NCBI GenBank assembly: GCA_964570935.1
Contig: CAZMZP010000096.1
Coordinates: forward strand, 1-31,316
DNA from: JAFGJU01 sp964570935
GTDB lineage: Bacteria; Eisenbacteria; RBG-16-71-46; JAFGJU01
Reading direction: 5' to 3'
Length of the DNA stretch: 31,316 bases
Shown here: positions 23,134 to 31,316 of the stretch, one piece after another
Numbering within the stretch: position 1 is the stretch's first letter
Layout of the letters: the number at the start of each line of letters is the position of its first letter
Notes under the pieces: generated by a model
The model's input: only the letters and a program-made list of their open reading frames with translations
The model's database searches: none
What the model was told of the DNA's origin: nothing
Made by a program: the position numbers and the translations under genes

Positions 23134-24198
23134 ATGAGGATCTGTTTTCTTGGCGACGGTTCGATGAATCACGTCGCCAGATGGGCCAATTACTTCGTGG
23201 ACAAAGGGCACGAGTGCTTCGTCGTGAGCCTGGAGAAGGGCCAGACCTTCAAGTGCCCGTTCCACTCCGTCCCTATGCCCTCCTGGCTCCCGCCGTTCGT
23301 GAGGTACCCGCTGTCTTCCGCACTCGTCTCCAGTCTCGTGAGGAGCTTCAAGCCCGACGTCGTGAACGCACTGTTCATTCCGAACTACGGTTTCGTCGCG
23401 GCCATCCTCGGCTGCCACCCGCTGGCCGTGACCACGATGGGGTCGGACGTCCTGATCGTTCCCAAGAAGAGCAGGTTCCACATGTGGCGCACCCGTTACG
23501 TGCTGGCCAGGAGCGACCTCGTGACTTCGGACGCGTGGATGATGACCGAGAAGATAGTAAGGTACGGAATGGACCCGACCAAGGTCCTCACCGTGCCGAT
23601 GGGAATCGACCCAGGCGTGTTCAATTCGGACGGAAGACCGCCGCTTTCCTTCAAGGAACCCGTGCTCGTGAGCTCCAGACAGCTCGAGCCTCTGTACAAC
23701 ATCTCGCAGCTGCTGGAGGCGGCGCCCGAGATCCTGAGGACCATCCCCGGCGCCAGGCTCGTCATCGCCGGGACCGGGTCTGAGATGCAGAAGCTCGCTG
23801 ACATGGCGAACCGCCTCGCGGTCTCCGAGGCCGTCAGTTTTCCCGGCTGGCTCAAGCCGGACGAGCTGGCCGCCGTACTCAAGAAATCCACTGTTTACGT
23901 CTCCACGTCCACGTCCGACAGCACATCCGTGTCCCTCCTCGAGGCCATGGCCTGCGGCTCATTCCCCGTGGTCAGCAACATAGCGGGCAACCGCGAATGG
24001 GTGCAGGACGGGATAAACGGCAGGCTATTCCGCCTGGGAAGTCCCACGTCTCTCGCCCAGGCGGTGATCGGAGCGTTGTCCCAGCCGGAGCTCGTCACTG
24101 CGGCCGTCGAAAAGAACAAAGAGATCATAGAGAAGAAGGCCCTCTGGTCGGACAACATGGCCCTCATAGAAAACGCCCTGAAGATGCTGGCAAGCTAG
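23134..24198 (+). CDS. GT4-family (GT-B fold) glycosyltransferase
   Basis: 354 residues, retaining glycosyltransferase of the cell-envelope polysaccharide type. The N-terminal domain begins Arg-Ile-Cys-Phe-Leu-Gly-Asp-Gly-Ser and ends near Pro-Met-Gly-Ile-Asp-Pro (about 163). The C-terminal nucleotide-sugar domain has Leu-Val-Ser-Ser-Arg-Gln-Leu-Glu-Pro-Leu-Tyr, Ala-Gly-Thr-Gly-Ser and Phe-Pro-Gly-Trp-Leu. The usual Glu-x7-Glu motif appears as Asp-x7-Glu (Asp-Ser-Thr-Ser-Val-Ser-Leu-Leu-Glu-Ala-Met-Ala). The ATG at 23134 has GGAGG four bases upstream; in-frame upstream Mets lie before the promoter and are rejected. The donor and acceptor sugars are unknown. It could act with the GT39-type enzyme nearby, but this is not shown. 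Confidence 0.9.
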   Translation: MRICFLGDGSMNHVARWANYFVDKGHECFVVSLEKGQTFKCPFHSVPMPSWLPPFVRYPLSSALVSSLVRSFKPDVVNALFIPNYGFVAAILGCHPLAVTTMGSDVLIVPKKSRFHMWRTRYVLARSDLVTSDAWMMTEKIVRYGMDPTKVLTVPMGIDPGVFNSDGRPPLSFKEPVLVSSRQLEPLYNISQLLEAAPEILRTIPGARLVIAGTGSEMQKLADMANRLAVSEAVSFPGWLKPDELAAVLKKSTVYVSTSTSDSTSVSLLEAMACGSFPVVSNIAGNREWVQDGINGRLFRLGSPTSLAQAVIGALSQPELVTAAVEKNKEIIEKKALWSDNMALIENALKMLAS

Positions 24199-24281
24199 GT
24201 CGGGCGGTAGAGCGTTCGCCCAAAACGGAGCGGGGTCGGAGGAAGGGCTGATGCAGGTCCGGAGCGAAGGCGCGGTCAGCC

Positions 24282-25754
24282 TCAGAAGATCGAGGCGATC
24301 GAGGCCGCTGCCAGGCGGGCGAAGGACGAGGGCAGGACTCCCAACAGGATTGTCCCCAGGACACAGATCACTAGCGCGACCTGCGCCGCGCGGGACCTTG
24401 AAAGCTGGACGGGGGTGGTCTCTTCCTTCATGTACATCAGAAACACTATGCGCATGTAGAAGTAGACCGACACCAGACTGTTCAGCACTCCGATGACGGC
24501 CAGGCCGACTTGTCCCGACTTCACGGCCGCGCTGAAGACGTAGAACTTGGCGAAGAAGCCGGCCGTGGGCGGAATACCCGAGAGCGACACCATGAACACC
24601 GCCATGGCCGCTGCCAGCAGGCCGTGCCGGCCGGCCAGCCCCGAGTACTGCGAAATCTCGAGTGCCTCACCCTCTCCCTTCCGGACGAGCGACACCACGC
24701 CGAAAGCGCCCAGCGTCATGAAGACGTAGGAGAGCACGTAGAAGAGGACGCTGGAGTAACCCGCTTCCCCGGCGGCGGTCAGGGCCACGAGCAGGTAGCC
24801 CGCGTGGGCAATGCTGGAGTAGGCCAGCATTCGCTTGATGTTGGACTGCGCGAGCGCCACCACGTTCCCCAGAGTCATCGTGGCGACTGCCAGGACCCAC
24901 AGCACCACCGAGGCGTCCTGCTGCAGCGACGCGAGGCTCGCTCCGAACACTCTTATGAAGGCGGCCGCGGCGGCCGCCTTCGAAACGACGGACATGTAGG
25001 CGGTGATCGTGGTGGGCGCCCCTTCGTAGGTGTCCGGAATCCACATGTGGAATGGGACCGCGCCCAGCTTGAAGGCGAGCCCGATGAGCAGGAACCCGGA
25101 GGCCGCCAGGGCGAGCAAGCCGTGGGAATAGGGGAACGCGGCTGACCCGAACGTCTCCTTTAGCGCCGCGTAGGTCGTGCTCCCCGCCGCGCCGTAGAAC
25201 AGGGCAATCCCGTAAAGGAAGAACGCCGAGGCGAAGGCGCCGAGGACGAAATACTTGGCCGCCGCCTCCGCCGAGGCCGGCCTCTCCCTGAAGAACCCGC
25301 TCAGGACGTAGAGCGAGATGGACAGTATCTCGAGCCCCAGGAAGAACGTGATCAACTCGACCGCCGACGCCATCAGCATCGCGCCCGACGTGCAGAACAG
25401 CATGAGCGCGTAGTATTCGCCCCGCTCCACGCCCTCCCTTCTCGCGTACGCCGACGAAAGCAGGATCACGAGCCCGGTGCCGAGGAGGAAGACCATGGCG
25501 AAGAAGGAGGAGAACCGGTCGAGGCTTATGACGCCCCCGAAACCCGAGGCCTCTTCGTTCCAGAAGGCTGCCAGCGTCACCGCGGCCAGCAGCACTCCGG
25601 TCAGCGCGAGCCATGGAAGCGCCCGCTTCTGCGACGGGAGGAGCCACAGGTCGGCCAGCAGCACGGCCATCGCCGACACGACGACGACCGTGAACGGGAC
25701 TGCCGCCGCGAATCCCATTTCCCAGAGCCCCTGTCCTGAAGCGTACGCGTTCAA
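24282..25754 (-). CDS. nuoN: NADH-quinone oxidoreductase subunit N
   Basis: Antiporter-like membrane subunit of complex I that carries out one of the proton-pumping steps. 490 residues, about 14 helices. Key residues of the family are present: Glu142 (Leu-Gly-Leu-Glu-Ile-Leu-Ser-Ile-Ser-Leu-Tyr) and Lys229 (Ala-Phe-Lys-Leu-Gly-Ala-Val-Pro-Phe-His-Met-Trp-Ile-Pro-Asp). The frame is open far upstream inside nuoM. I choose the TTG at 25754, which has GGGGGAG five bases upstream and starts two bases after the nuoM stop; an ATG at 25718 is the alternative. It is the last gene of the operon and is convergent with the GT4 gene; no clear terminator is seen in the 83-base gap. Confidence 0.94.
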   Translation of the reverse strand: MNAYASGQGLWEMGFAAAVPFTVVVVSAMAVLLADLWLLPSQKRALPWLALTGVLLAAVTLAAFWNEEASGFGGVISLDRFSSFFAMVFLLGTGLVILLSSAYARREGVERGEYYALMLFCTSGAMLMASAVELITFFLGLEILSISLYVLSGFFRERPASAEAAAKYFVLGAFASAFFLYGIALFYGAAGSTTYAALKETFGSAAFPYSHGLLALAASGFLLIGLAFKLGAVPFHMWIPDTYEGAPTTITAYMSVVSKAAAAAAFIRVFGASLASLQQDASVVLWVLAVATMTLGNVVALAQSNIKRMLAYSSIAHAGYLLVALTAAGEAGYSSVLFYVLSYVFMTLGAFGVVSLVRKGEGEALEISQYSGLAGRHGLLAAAMAVFMVSLSGIPPTAGFFAKFYVFSAAVKSGQVGLAVIGVLNSLVSVYFYMRIVFLMYMKEETTPVQLSRSRAAQVALVICVLGTILLGVLPSSFARLAAASIASIF

Positions 25755-25756
25755 CT

Positions 25757-27274
25757 CTACTCCCCCGCTTCGGGTGTGACCGTGACGGCCGCGCTGTGCA
25801 CGCGCTCGAGGACGGCGTCCACCGACGCGTGCATTCTGGAAAGGAAGAACCCGGGCCACACGCCAATCCAGAAGACCAGGACGACTATCGGAATCAGTAT
25901 CCACCTCTCACGCGCGCTCACGTCGGGAAGGGCGGGCGCGCCCTTCTGCTTCGGCTCGACGAACATCACCTGCTGGAACATCCAGAGCATGTAGACCGCG
26001 GAGAGTATCATGCCCAAGGCGGCGAACGCCGCGAACGGCACGCTCTTGAGGAACGCGCCCACCAGCACCAGGAACTCACCCGCGAAACCGTTCAAGCCCG
26101 GAAGCGCGATGGAAGATAGCATCACGACCAGGAACAGCGCGGCGAACACCGGCATCGTCTTCCAGAGACCGCCGAAGTCGTCCATCATTCGGCTGTGCCG
26201 CCGCTCGTACAGCATCCCGACAATCAGGAACAGCGCGCCAGTGCTTATGCCGTGGTTCACCATCTGGAGTACGCCGCCCTCAACGCCCTGCGCGTTGAAC
26301 GCGAAAAGCCCCAGCATCACAAGCCCCAGGTGGCTGACGCTGGAATACGCCACCAGCCTCTTCACGTCCTTCTGCGCAAACGCGACCAGGGCGCCGTAGA
26401 TTATGCCCACGATCGCGAGCACGGACACGACCGGCGCCGCGGCGACGGAAGCGCCCGGGAAGAGCGGGAAGCAAAACCGGAGCACGCCGTAGGTCCCCAT
26501 CTTGAGGAGGACACCGGCCAGGAGGACGCTGCCGGCGGTCGGCGCCTCCACGTGCGCGTCGGGAAGCCACGTGTGGAACGGGAACATCGGCACTTTGATG
26601 GCGAAGCTTATGAAGAACGCCAGGAAGAGCCAGAGCTCCACTCCGCGCGGGACGGACGTGCCGTACAGCTTGAGCAGGTCGAAGGTGTATTCGCCCGACG
26701 CGCCGTGGTGCATGAAATACAGAACGAGAATGCCCACGAGCATGAGTAGGCTTCCAGCCAGGGTGTAGATGATGAACTTGACCGCCGCGTAGACCCGTCT
26801 CGGCCCACCCCACACACCGATGATGAGGTACATCGGTATCAGCATCGCTTCCCAGAAAACGTAGAACAGAAGCAGGTCCAGCGACACGAACACCCCTATC
26901 ATCCCGGTCTCGAGGAAGAGCATCGCCATCATGAAGCCCTTGACGCGGCTCGTGACCGAATACCAGGAGGCGGCGACCGAAAGGACCGTCAGGAACGTGG
27001 TGAGGAGCACGAGGAACAGACTGATGCCGTCCACGCCGACGTGGTAGCTCGCGCCGATGGACCCGACCCAGGGGACCTTCTCGACGAACTGCATCCCGGC
27101 AGAGGAGCCCACGAAGCGAGTCAGCAGGGGTATCGACAGCAGGAAATCGGCGAACGCCGTGGCCAGGGCCACCGAGCGTATGGCCTTGAGCCGGTTCGAA
27201 TCCATGAAGGCGATGACCACGGCTCCCGCGAGCGGCAGGAACGTGACCAGCGATATGATGGGAAACCCGTTCAT
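25757..27274 (-). CDS. nuoM: NADH-quinone oxidoreductase subunit M
   Basis: Antiporter-like proton-translocating subunit of complex I. 505 residues, about 14 helices. Conserved charged residues in the membrane: Glu142 (Phe-Trp-Glu-Ala-Met-Leu-Ile-Pro-Met-Tyr), Lys227 (Phe-Ala-Ile-Lys-Val-Pro-Met-Phe-Pro-Phe-His-Thr-Trp-Leu-Pro-Asp-Ala-His) and Lys258 (Leu-Leu-Lys-Met-Gly-Thr-Tyr-Gly), equivalent to E. coli Glu144, Lys234 and Lys265. The start at 27274 lies 22 bases after the nuoL stop. The ribosome binding site GTGGAG is distant and weak, so coupling to nuoL translation is likely. Confidence 0.96.
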   Translation of the reverse strand: MNGFPIISLVTFLPLAGAVVIAFMDSNRLKAIRSVALATAFADFLLSIPLLTRFVGSSAGMQFVEKVPWVGSIGASYHVGVDGISLFLVLLTTFLTVLSVAASWYSVTSRVKGFMMAMLFLETGMIGVFVSLDLLLFYVFWEAMLIPMYLIIGVWGGPRRVYAAVKFIIYTLAGSLLMLVGILVLYFMHHGASGEYTFDLLKLYGTSVPRGVELWLFLAFFISFAIKVPMFPFHTWLPDAHVEAPTAGSVLLAGVLLKMGTYGVLRFCFPLFPGASVAAAPVVSVLAIVGIIYGALVAFAQKDVKRLVAYSSVSHLGLVMLGLFAFNAQGVEGGVLQMVNHGISTGALFLIVGMLYERRHSRMMDDFGGLWKTMPVFAALFLVVMLSSIALPGLNGFAGEFLVLVGAFLKSVPFAAFAALGMILSAVYMLWMFQQVMFVEPKQKGAPALPDVSARERWILIPIVVLVFWIGVWPGFFLSRMHASVDAVLERVHSAAVTVTPEAGE

Positions 27275-27296
27275 GTGTTGTCAGACTTCTCCACTA

Positions 27297-29312
27297 CTAC
27301 CTCGTCAGCCAGAACAGCAGGACCGCGACCGCGCCCAGCGCCACCGACAGGGCGTAGTTCTGCAGGCGCCCTGTCTGAAGCCGCCTCAGAACCCTGCTCC
27401 CGGCGGCCACGGCGTTGGCCGAGCCGTTCACCGCGCCGTCGATCACGAGAGCGTCAACGTAGCGCCACAGGCCGGCGGCCAGGGCCGTCAGCGGCCTCAC
27501 AAAAACGGCGTTGTACGCCTCGTCCACGTAGTATTTGTTGAGCACGACCGAGTAGACCCTTCCGAACCTTTCCTTCAGTCTCTGCGGGACTTCCGGAGAC
27601 GTGACGTAGAACCTGTGAGCGAGCGCGATGCCGACCGCGGCGATCGAGACCGACACCAGCGCCATCCCAAGCTCCGAGACCGGGAGGCCGGCGGCGGAAT
27701 GGGCCGCTGTGGCGTGGACGGTTCCGGCGCCAGTCGCCGCTTGTTCCGCAACGGCCTGCGTCGCGCCCGCTGCTACGGTGTGACCGGCAGCTCCTGCGTG
27801 ACCCGCTGCTCCTGCGCTGTGGCCCGCCCCGGCTCCAAACACCGGCGCCAGGAATTCCTTCACGAGATGCCGGCCGAACAGCATCGGGGCCCCCACCAGG
27901 CCGCCTATCACGGAAAGGACCGCCAGGCCGGCCAGCGGGAGGTCGATCGACAGCGGAGGCTTGTGCACGTGCCTGCCGTGGCGGGGCTTGCCGTAGAAAA
28001 CCAGGAAAAGCAGGCGGAACATGTAGAACGAAGTGAGAAGCACGCCGACCGCGCCGACCGCCCACACCAACGGTCCCTTGGCCTGGAGCGCGTCCCACAG
28101 AATCTCGTCCTTGCTGAAGAACCCCGAGAACGGGAAGATTCCCGCGATGGCCAGCGACGCCACCACGAACGACCAGAACGACACCGGGAGCTCCTTCCTC
28201 AGGCCGCCCATCTTCCGCACGTCCTGCTCGCCCGACAGCGCGTGGATCACGGCGCCAGCGACCAGGAACAGCAGCGCCTTGAAGAAGGCGTGGGTCATCA
28301 GATGGAACACGCCGGCCGCGAAAGCGCCCACTCCGCACGCCAGGAACATGTAGCCGAGCTGGCTTATCGTGGAATACGCCAGCACACGCTTGAGGTCGTT
28401 CTGGACGAGCCCTATCGAGGCGGCGTACACGGCCGTCGCGAGACCGACTGCCGCCACGACTCCCATCGACACCGGCGCCAGCACGAAGAGAGCGCTGCAC
28501 CTGGCCACCATGTAAACGCCCGCCGTGACCATCGTGGCCGCGTGGATGAGCGCGCTGACGGGCGTCGGTCCCTCCATGGCGTCCGGGAGCCAGGTGTACA
28601 GCGGAATCTGGGCCGACTTGCCAGTCGCTCCCAGGAACAGGAGCAGCGTTATCCCCGTGATCGTGGCCGAGCCCGCTGGGAACATCTCCCCTGCCCTGGG
28701 GAAGACGGAACCGAAATCCAGCGTGCCGAACGTTCTAAAGACGAGCAGGATCCCAAGGGCAAAGCCGAAGTCGCCGATTCGGTTCACTATGAAGGCTTTT
28801 CTTCCTGCGTTCGCGGCCGCCTTCTTCTCGTACCAGAATCCGATTAACAGGTAGGAGCACAGACCCACCGCCTCCCAGCCGACGTAAAGAAGCAGGAAGT
28901 TGGCGCCCGACACCAGTGTCAGCATCGAGAACGTGAAGAGGTTGAGGTAGATGAAATACCTGCGATAGCCCGGGTCTTCGGACATGTACCCCGTCGAGTA
29001 GACGTGTATCAGGAACGCCACGCCCGAAACGACGAGCATCATCAGGACTGAGAGCGGGTCCACCAGCAGTGTGGCGTCCACCTTCAGGCCGCCCGACAGA
29101 AACCAGGTGAAGACGTGCCGCTCGAAATGCCTGAGACCCGGCTCCAGCGAGATAAGCTCGATGAATATGGCCAGGCTCGTCGCAAAAGCCAGAGCCACCG
29201 CCGAGCAGGAAACCACGCCCACGAACTTCTTCCCCAGTCTTCCGCCGAGGAAGATGTTCGCCAGCACTCCCGCCAGCGGAAACGCCGGAACCAGCCACAC
29301 GTAATCGAGCAT
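27297..29312 (-). CDS. nuoL: NADH-quinone oxidoreductase subunit L, with Ala/Gly/His-rich insert
   Basis: Largest antiporter-like subunit of complex I, with the long lateral helix. 671 residues. Glu147 (Tyr-Val-Gly-Trp-Glu-Ala-Val-Gly) and Lys232 (Gly-Ala-Thr-Gly-Lys-Ser-Ala-Gln-Ile-Pro) match E. coli Glu144 and Lys229. Between the core (ending about 490) and the C-terminal helices lies a low-complexity linker at about 493-541 made almost only of Ala, Gly, His, Thr and Val. I choose the ATG at 29312, five bases after GAGG, which gives the normal Leu-Asp-Tyr-Val-Trp-Leu-Val-Pro N-terminus; a longer frame upstream is Gly-rich and not conserved. Confidence 0.96.
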   Translation of the reverse strand: MLDYVWLVPAFPLAGVLANIFLGGRLGKKFVGVVSCSAVALAFATSLAIFIELISLEPGLRHFERHVFTWFLSGGLKVDATLLVDPLSVLMMLVVSGVAFLIHVYSTGYMSEDPGYRRYFIYLNLFTFSMLTLVSGANFLLLYVGWEAVGLCSYLLIGFWYEKKAAANAGRKAFIVNRIGDFGFALGILLVFRTFGTLDFGSVFPRAGEMFPAGSATITGITLLLFLGATGKSAQIPLYTWLPDAMEGPTPVSALIHAATMVTAGVYMVARCSALFVLAPVSMGVVAAVGLATAVYAASIGLVQNDLKRVLAYSTISQLGYMFLACGVGAFAAGVFHLMTHAFFKALLFLVAGAVIHALSGEQDVRKMGGLRKELPVSFWSFVVASLAIAGIFPFSGFFSKDEILWDALQAKGPLVWAVGAVGVLLTSFYMFRLLFLVFYGKPRHGRHVHKPPLSIDLPLAGLAVLSVIGGLVGAPMLFGRHLVKEFLAPVFGAGAGHSAGAAGHAGAAGHTVAAGATQAVAEQAATGAGTVHATAAHSAAGLPVSELGMALVSVSIAAVGIALAHRFYVTSPEVPQRLKERFGRVYSVVLNKYYVDEAYNAVFVRPLTALAAGLWRYVDALVIDGAVNGSANAVAAGSRVLRRLQTGRLQNYALSVALGAVAVLLFWLTR

Positions 29313-29388
29313 CGTCACCTCGTACCTTGTCTCTTCAGGCGCGGGACCACGCCCTCCGCCACCGCCGCCCGTGCCCACGCGGCCGCCG

Positions 29389-29694
29389 TCACCACTTCAT
29401 CGAGCTCACGTCTTCGACGTTAGTCGTCTCTCTCGTCCTGAACACGATCAGGACTATCGCGAGGCCCACGGCCACTTCCGCGGCGGCCACGGCCATCACA
29501 AACAGCACTATCACCTGGCCCTCGACTCCGCCCAGCATCCTGGCGAACGTCACAAAAGCCAGATTGGCCGCGTTCAGCATCAGCTCGATCGACATCAGCA
29601 CGACCAGCATGTTCCTACGGAGCAGCACGCCCGCCACGCCGATTGCGAACAGCAACGCGCTCACGGCCATGTAGTGACTGACTGTCACGTTCAT
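29389..29694 (-). CDS. nuoK: NADH-quinone oxidoreductase subunit K
   Basis: Small three-helix membrane subunit of complex I in the proton-transfer path. 101 residues, the family norm. Glu37 (Ser-Ile-Glu-Leu-Met-Leu-Asn-Ala-Ala-Asn-Leu) and Glu73 (Ala-Ala-Glu-Val-Ala-Val-Gly-Leu) match the essential Glu36 and Glu72 of E. coli. A GTG three codons earlier is in frame, but the ATG at 29694 lies eight bases after GGGAG and gives the standard length. Confidence 0.96.
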   Translation of the reverse strand: MNVTVSHYMAVSALLFAIGVAGVLLRRNMLVVLMSIELMLNAANLAFVTFARMLGGVEGQVIVLFVMAVAAAEVAVGLAIVLIVFRTRETTNVEDVSSMKW

Positions 29695-29733
29695 CTCACT
29701 CACTCCCGTTTGCGGACGCCGCCGGGGTTTTTC

Positions 29734-30243
29734 TCACTGTTTCTTCTTCACGAGCGTCACGGCGCCCACGATGGCCACGAGCAGAAGCACGGAGGCCACC
29801 TCGAACTGGAACAAGTAACGGGCGAAGAGCTCCTTCCCGACCGACTGCACAGTGCCGAAGCTGAGCCTCGTCGTGGCCAGCCACTCCTCCTTCCTCAGCC
29901 ACGCCACGCCAGCCACGGCCACGAGCAGTCCCTCGACGAGTATCACCAGCACCACGGCCAGCGCCGCCACCTTTTGCGAAATCGCTGGATGGAAGGCCGC
30001 GGTCTCTTCCCTCACGTTCAGCAGCATGACAACGAACAGAAACAGGACGACAATCGCGCCCGCGTAGACGATCACTTGAAGCGCGGCCACGAACTGTGCT
30101 CCCAGCAGGAGGAACAGCAGGGCCACCGAAAGCAGGCACACTATCAGCGACAGTGCGCTGTGCACCGGGTTCCTCCTGGTCACGACGGACATGGCCGACA
30201 CGATCGCGGTGAGAGAGCCGAGCATGAAGAGAATGGCCGTCAT
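29734..30243 (-). CDS. nuoJ: NADH-quinone oxidoreductase subunit J
   Basis: Membrane subunit of complex I, five predicted helices, 169 residues. Typical features are Arg-Asn-Pro-Val-His-Ser-Ala-Leu (24-31) and Gln-Val-Ile-Val-Tyr-Ala-Gly-Ala-Ile-Val-Val-Leu-Phe-Leu-Phe-Val-Val-Met-Leu (56-74), the transmembrane pi-bulge region. The ATG follows the nuoI stop by one base, and GGAGG five bases upstream lies inside the nuoI end, so translation is coupled. Confidence 0.95.
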   Translation of the reverse strand: MTAILFMLGSLTAIVSAMSVVTRRNPVHSALSLIVCLLSVALLFLLLGAQFVAALQVIVYAGAIVVLFLFVVMLLNVREETAAFHPAISQKVAALAVVLVILVEGLLVAVAGVAWLRKEEWLATTRLSFGTVQSVGKELFARYLFQFEVASVLLLVAIVGAVTLVKKKQ

Positions 30244-30244
30244 C

Positions 30245-30730
30245 TCAGCCTCCTCCCCGTTCCGCGCCGTCTTCTTCTTGCGCGGCGACCGGCCCGGGCG
30301 CGGGCTCGAAGTCAGGCAGCATCCTGGACTTCGTGTAATACAAAGAGTCCCTCCGGTAGTCGGCCATTTCGTATCTCGGCGTCATCGAGATGGCTTCGGT
30401 CGGACACGCCTCGACGCAGAATCCGCAGAATATGCACCGCCCGATGTCTATCACGTAGCGAGCGGCGTATCTCTCCGTGTTGTTGTGGCGGTCGCACTCG
30501 GTGTTCTCCGCCGCCACGACCTCTATCGCGAACGAGGGGCACACCTTCGCGCAGAGCCCGCAGCCCACGCACTTCTCGAGCCCTTCCTCGTCACGGGCCA
30601 GGGTATGCAGGCCGCGGAATCGCGGGCTGAAGTCTCTCCGGCGCTCGGGATAGGACACCGTGACCGGGCGCTTGAAGAAGTGCCTCAGCGTCAGCCGGAA
30701 GCCGTTCATTATCGCCAGCACCGTGTTCAT
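30245..30730 (-). CDS. nuoI: NADH-quinone oxidoreductase subunit I, 8Fe ferredoxin type
   Basis: Peripheral-arm subunit that carries clusters N6a and N6b to the quinone site. 161 residues. Two classic motifs: Cys-Val-Gly-Cys-Gly-Leu-Cys-Ala-Lys-Val-Cys-Pro and Cys-Ile-Phe-Cys-Gly-Phe-Cys-Val-Glu-Ala-Cys-Pro, eight ligand cysteines. The N-terminal amphipathic helix contains Arg-His-Phe-Phe-Lys-Arg-Pro-Val-Thr-Val. The C-terminal tail is Pro/Ala/Gly-rich. GGAG lies five bases before the ATG; the gap to nuoH is 13 bases. Confidence 0.96.
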   Translation of the reverse strand: MNTVLAIMNGFRLTLRHFFKRPVTVSYPERRRDFSPRFRGLHTLARDEEGLEKCVGCGLCAKVCPSFAIEVVAAENTECDRHNNTERYAARYVIDIGRCIFCGFCVEACPTEAISMTPRYEMADYRRDSLYYTKSRMLPDFEPAPGPVAAQEEDGAERGGG

Positions 30731-30743
30731 CTACTCTCCACCC

Positions 30744-31316
30744 TCAGCCTATCCACGCGAGCACCAATCCCGTGACAAGAATGTTCGCTATCGACACCGG
30801 AAGCAGCACCTTCCAGCCGAACTTCATGAGCTGGTCGTACCTGAACCTGGGAAGCGTTCCCCTCACCCATATGAAGAAGAACAGAAACGCGACGACCTTT
30901 ATCAGAAACCACGCCACCGGCGGTAGGAACGGTCCGCGCCACCCGCCAAGGTACAGCGTCGTTATCATCGCCGAAGTCGTGATCATGCTCCCGTACTCTC
31001 CCAGGAAGAACATGGCGAATTTCATGCTGCTGTATTCGGTGTGGAACCCGCCCACCAGCTCGTTCTCGGCCTCCGGCAGGTCGAACGGAAGCCGGTTGAC
31101 CTCGGCGAACGACGCCAACACGAAGACCAGGAAACCCACGGGCTGGAGGCAGACGTACCAGCCCCGGGACTCACCGGCCACCAGGTCCGAAAGACTCGCG
31201 GAGCCGCAGAGCATCAGCACCCCGACGACGGAGAAAACCAGACAGAGCTCGTAGCTGAGCATCTGCGCCGCTGAGCGCAGTCCGCCCAACAGCGGATACT
31301 TGCTGTTGGACGCCCA
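30744..31316 (-). CDS. nuoH: NADH-quinone oxidoreductase subunit H (5' end outside window)
   Basis: Quinone-site membrane subunit of complex I. 190 C-terminal residues are present; the gene continues beyond 31316. The internal ATG at 31289 is not the start: the frame upstream continues Trp-Ala-Ser-Asn-Ser-Lys-Tyr-Pro-Leu-Leu, which is conserved in NuoH. Recognisable segments are Gly-Gly-Leu-Arg-Ser-Ala-Ala-Gln-Met-Leu-Ser-Tyr-Glu and the quinone-loop Glu-Val-Asn-Arg-Leu-Pro-Phe-Asp-Leu-Pro-Glu-Ala-Glu-Asn-Glu-Leu. Near the C-terminus is Arg-Gly-Thr-Leu-Pro-Arg-Phe-Arg-Tyr-Asp-Gln-Leu-Met. It is followed directly by nuoI. Confidence 0.96.
   Translation of the reverse strand, partial: WASNSKYPLLGGLRSAAQMLSYELCLVFSVVGVLMLCGSASLSDLVAGESRGWYVCLQPVGFLVFVLASFAEVNRLPFDLPEAENELVGGFHTEYSSMKFAMFFLGEYGSMITTSAMITTLYLGGWRGPFLPPVAWFLIKVVAFLFFFIWVRGTLPRFRYDQLMKFGWKVLLPVSIANILVTGLVLAWIG

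Noticed and set aside
23134..24198. Loss of the first Glu of the GT4 Glu-x7-Glu motif as a sign of inactivation
   Set aside because: The position is a conservative Asp, and the Thr-Ser-Val-Ser-Leu-Leu-Glu-Ala-Met-Ala context is one I regard as common in a GT4 subgroup, so activity is likely.
24199..24281. Terminator between the GT4 gene and nuoN
   Set aside because: Only a weak 5-bp GGGCG/CGCCC stem with a long loop is present, followed by AAAA rather than T on the relevant strand.

Overview
The window is a contiguous, GC-rich (roughly 60-65%) bacterial chromosome segment, tightly packed, with no visible mobile element, CRISPR array or phage gene. ATG, GTG and TTG starts are all used, and most genes have a clear GGAGG-type ribosome binding site. 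The gene content fits an uncultivated, possibly anaerobic bacterium of an FCB-like lineage: Sec-exported lipoproteins with PEGA, BNR/Ycf48-like or Ig-like domains, an NHL/SMP-30-like propeller, a CarE-type ferredoxin-ETF and complex I. The lineage is inferred from domain repertoire only and is uncertain.

Layout. 1-639: an exported beta-propeller protein cut by the window start. 777-2238: purA, then tRNA-Lys(TTT) with a strong intrinsic terminator. 2324-8314: a protein quality-control unit on the minus strand, read as promoter, tRNA-Leu(TAG), tig, clpP, clpX, lon, terminator. 8411-15266: a minus-strand run of endonuclease Q (endoQ), a Mth938-like protein, an enoyl-CoA hydratase, a PEGA/Ycf48-like lipoprotein, an MFS permease and a membrane-anchored TPR-thioredoxin protein. 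15350-17468: etfB and a ferredoxin-fused etfA on the plus strand, with a good promoter. 17547-18746: a PLP trans-sulfuration enzyme. 18898-21445: a GT39-type membrane glycosyltransferase translationally coupled to a D-2-hydroxyacid dehydrogenase. 21442-22923: an Ig-like lipoprotein. 23047-24198: a GT4 glycosyltransferase. 24282-31316: the end of a complex I operon, nuoH(partial)-I-J-K-L-M-N on the minus strand.

The most notable object is the gene at 8526-9809. An in-frame TGA sits exactly at the first cysteine position of a TlpA/thioredoxin CxxC motif (T-U-R-P-C). It is followed by a perfect 8-bp stem with a GUU loop, placed as in a bacterial SECIS element, and the thioredoxin fold continues in frame to a normal stop. 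I read it as an undescribed-looking selenoprotein: membrane anchor, TPR-like helices, UxxC thioredoxin domain. A standard gene caller would split it in two. Other points of interest are a ClpP with Asn in place of the catalytic Asp, a C-terminal beta-clamp-binding motif on EndoQ, a likely leaderless glycosyltransferase mRNA, and an Ala/Gly/His-rich insert in NuoL.

Functionally, complex I, the bifurcating-type ETF and the enoyl-CoA hydratase suggest acyl-CoA/NADH-linked redox metabolism. The thioredoxin selenoprotein and the lipoproteins belong to the cell envelope, and the Clp/Lon/trigger-factor block handles folding and turnover.
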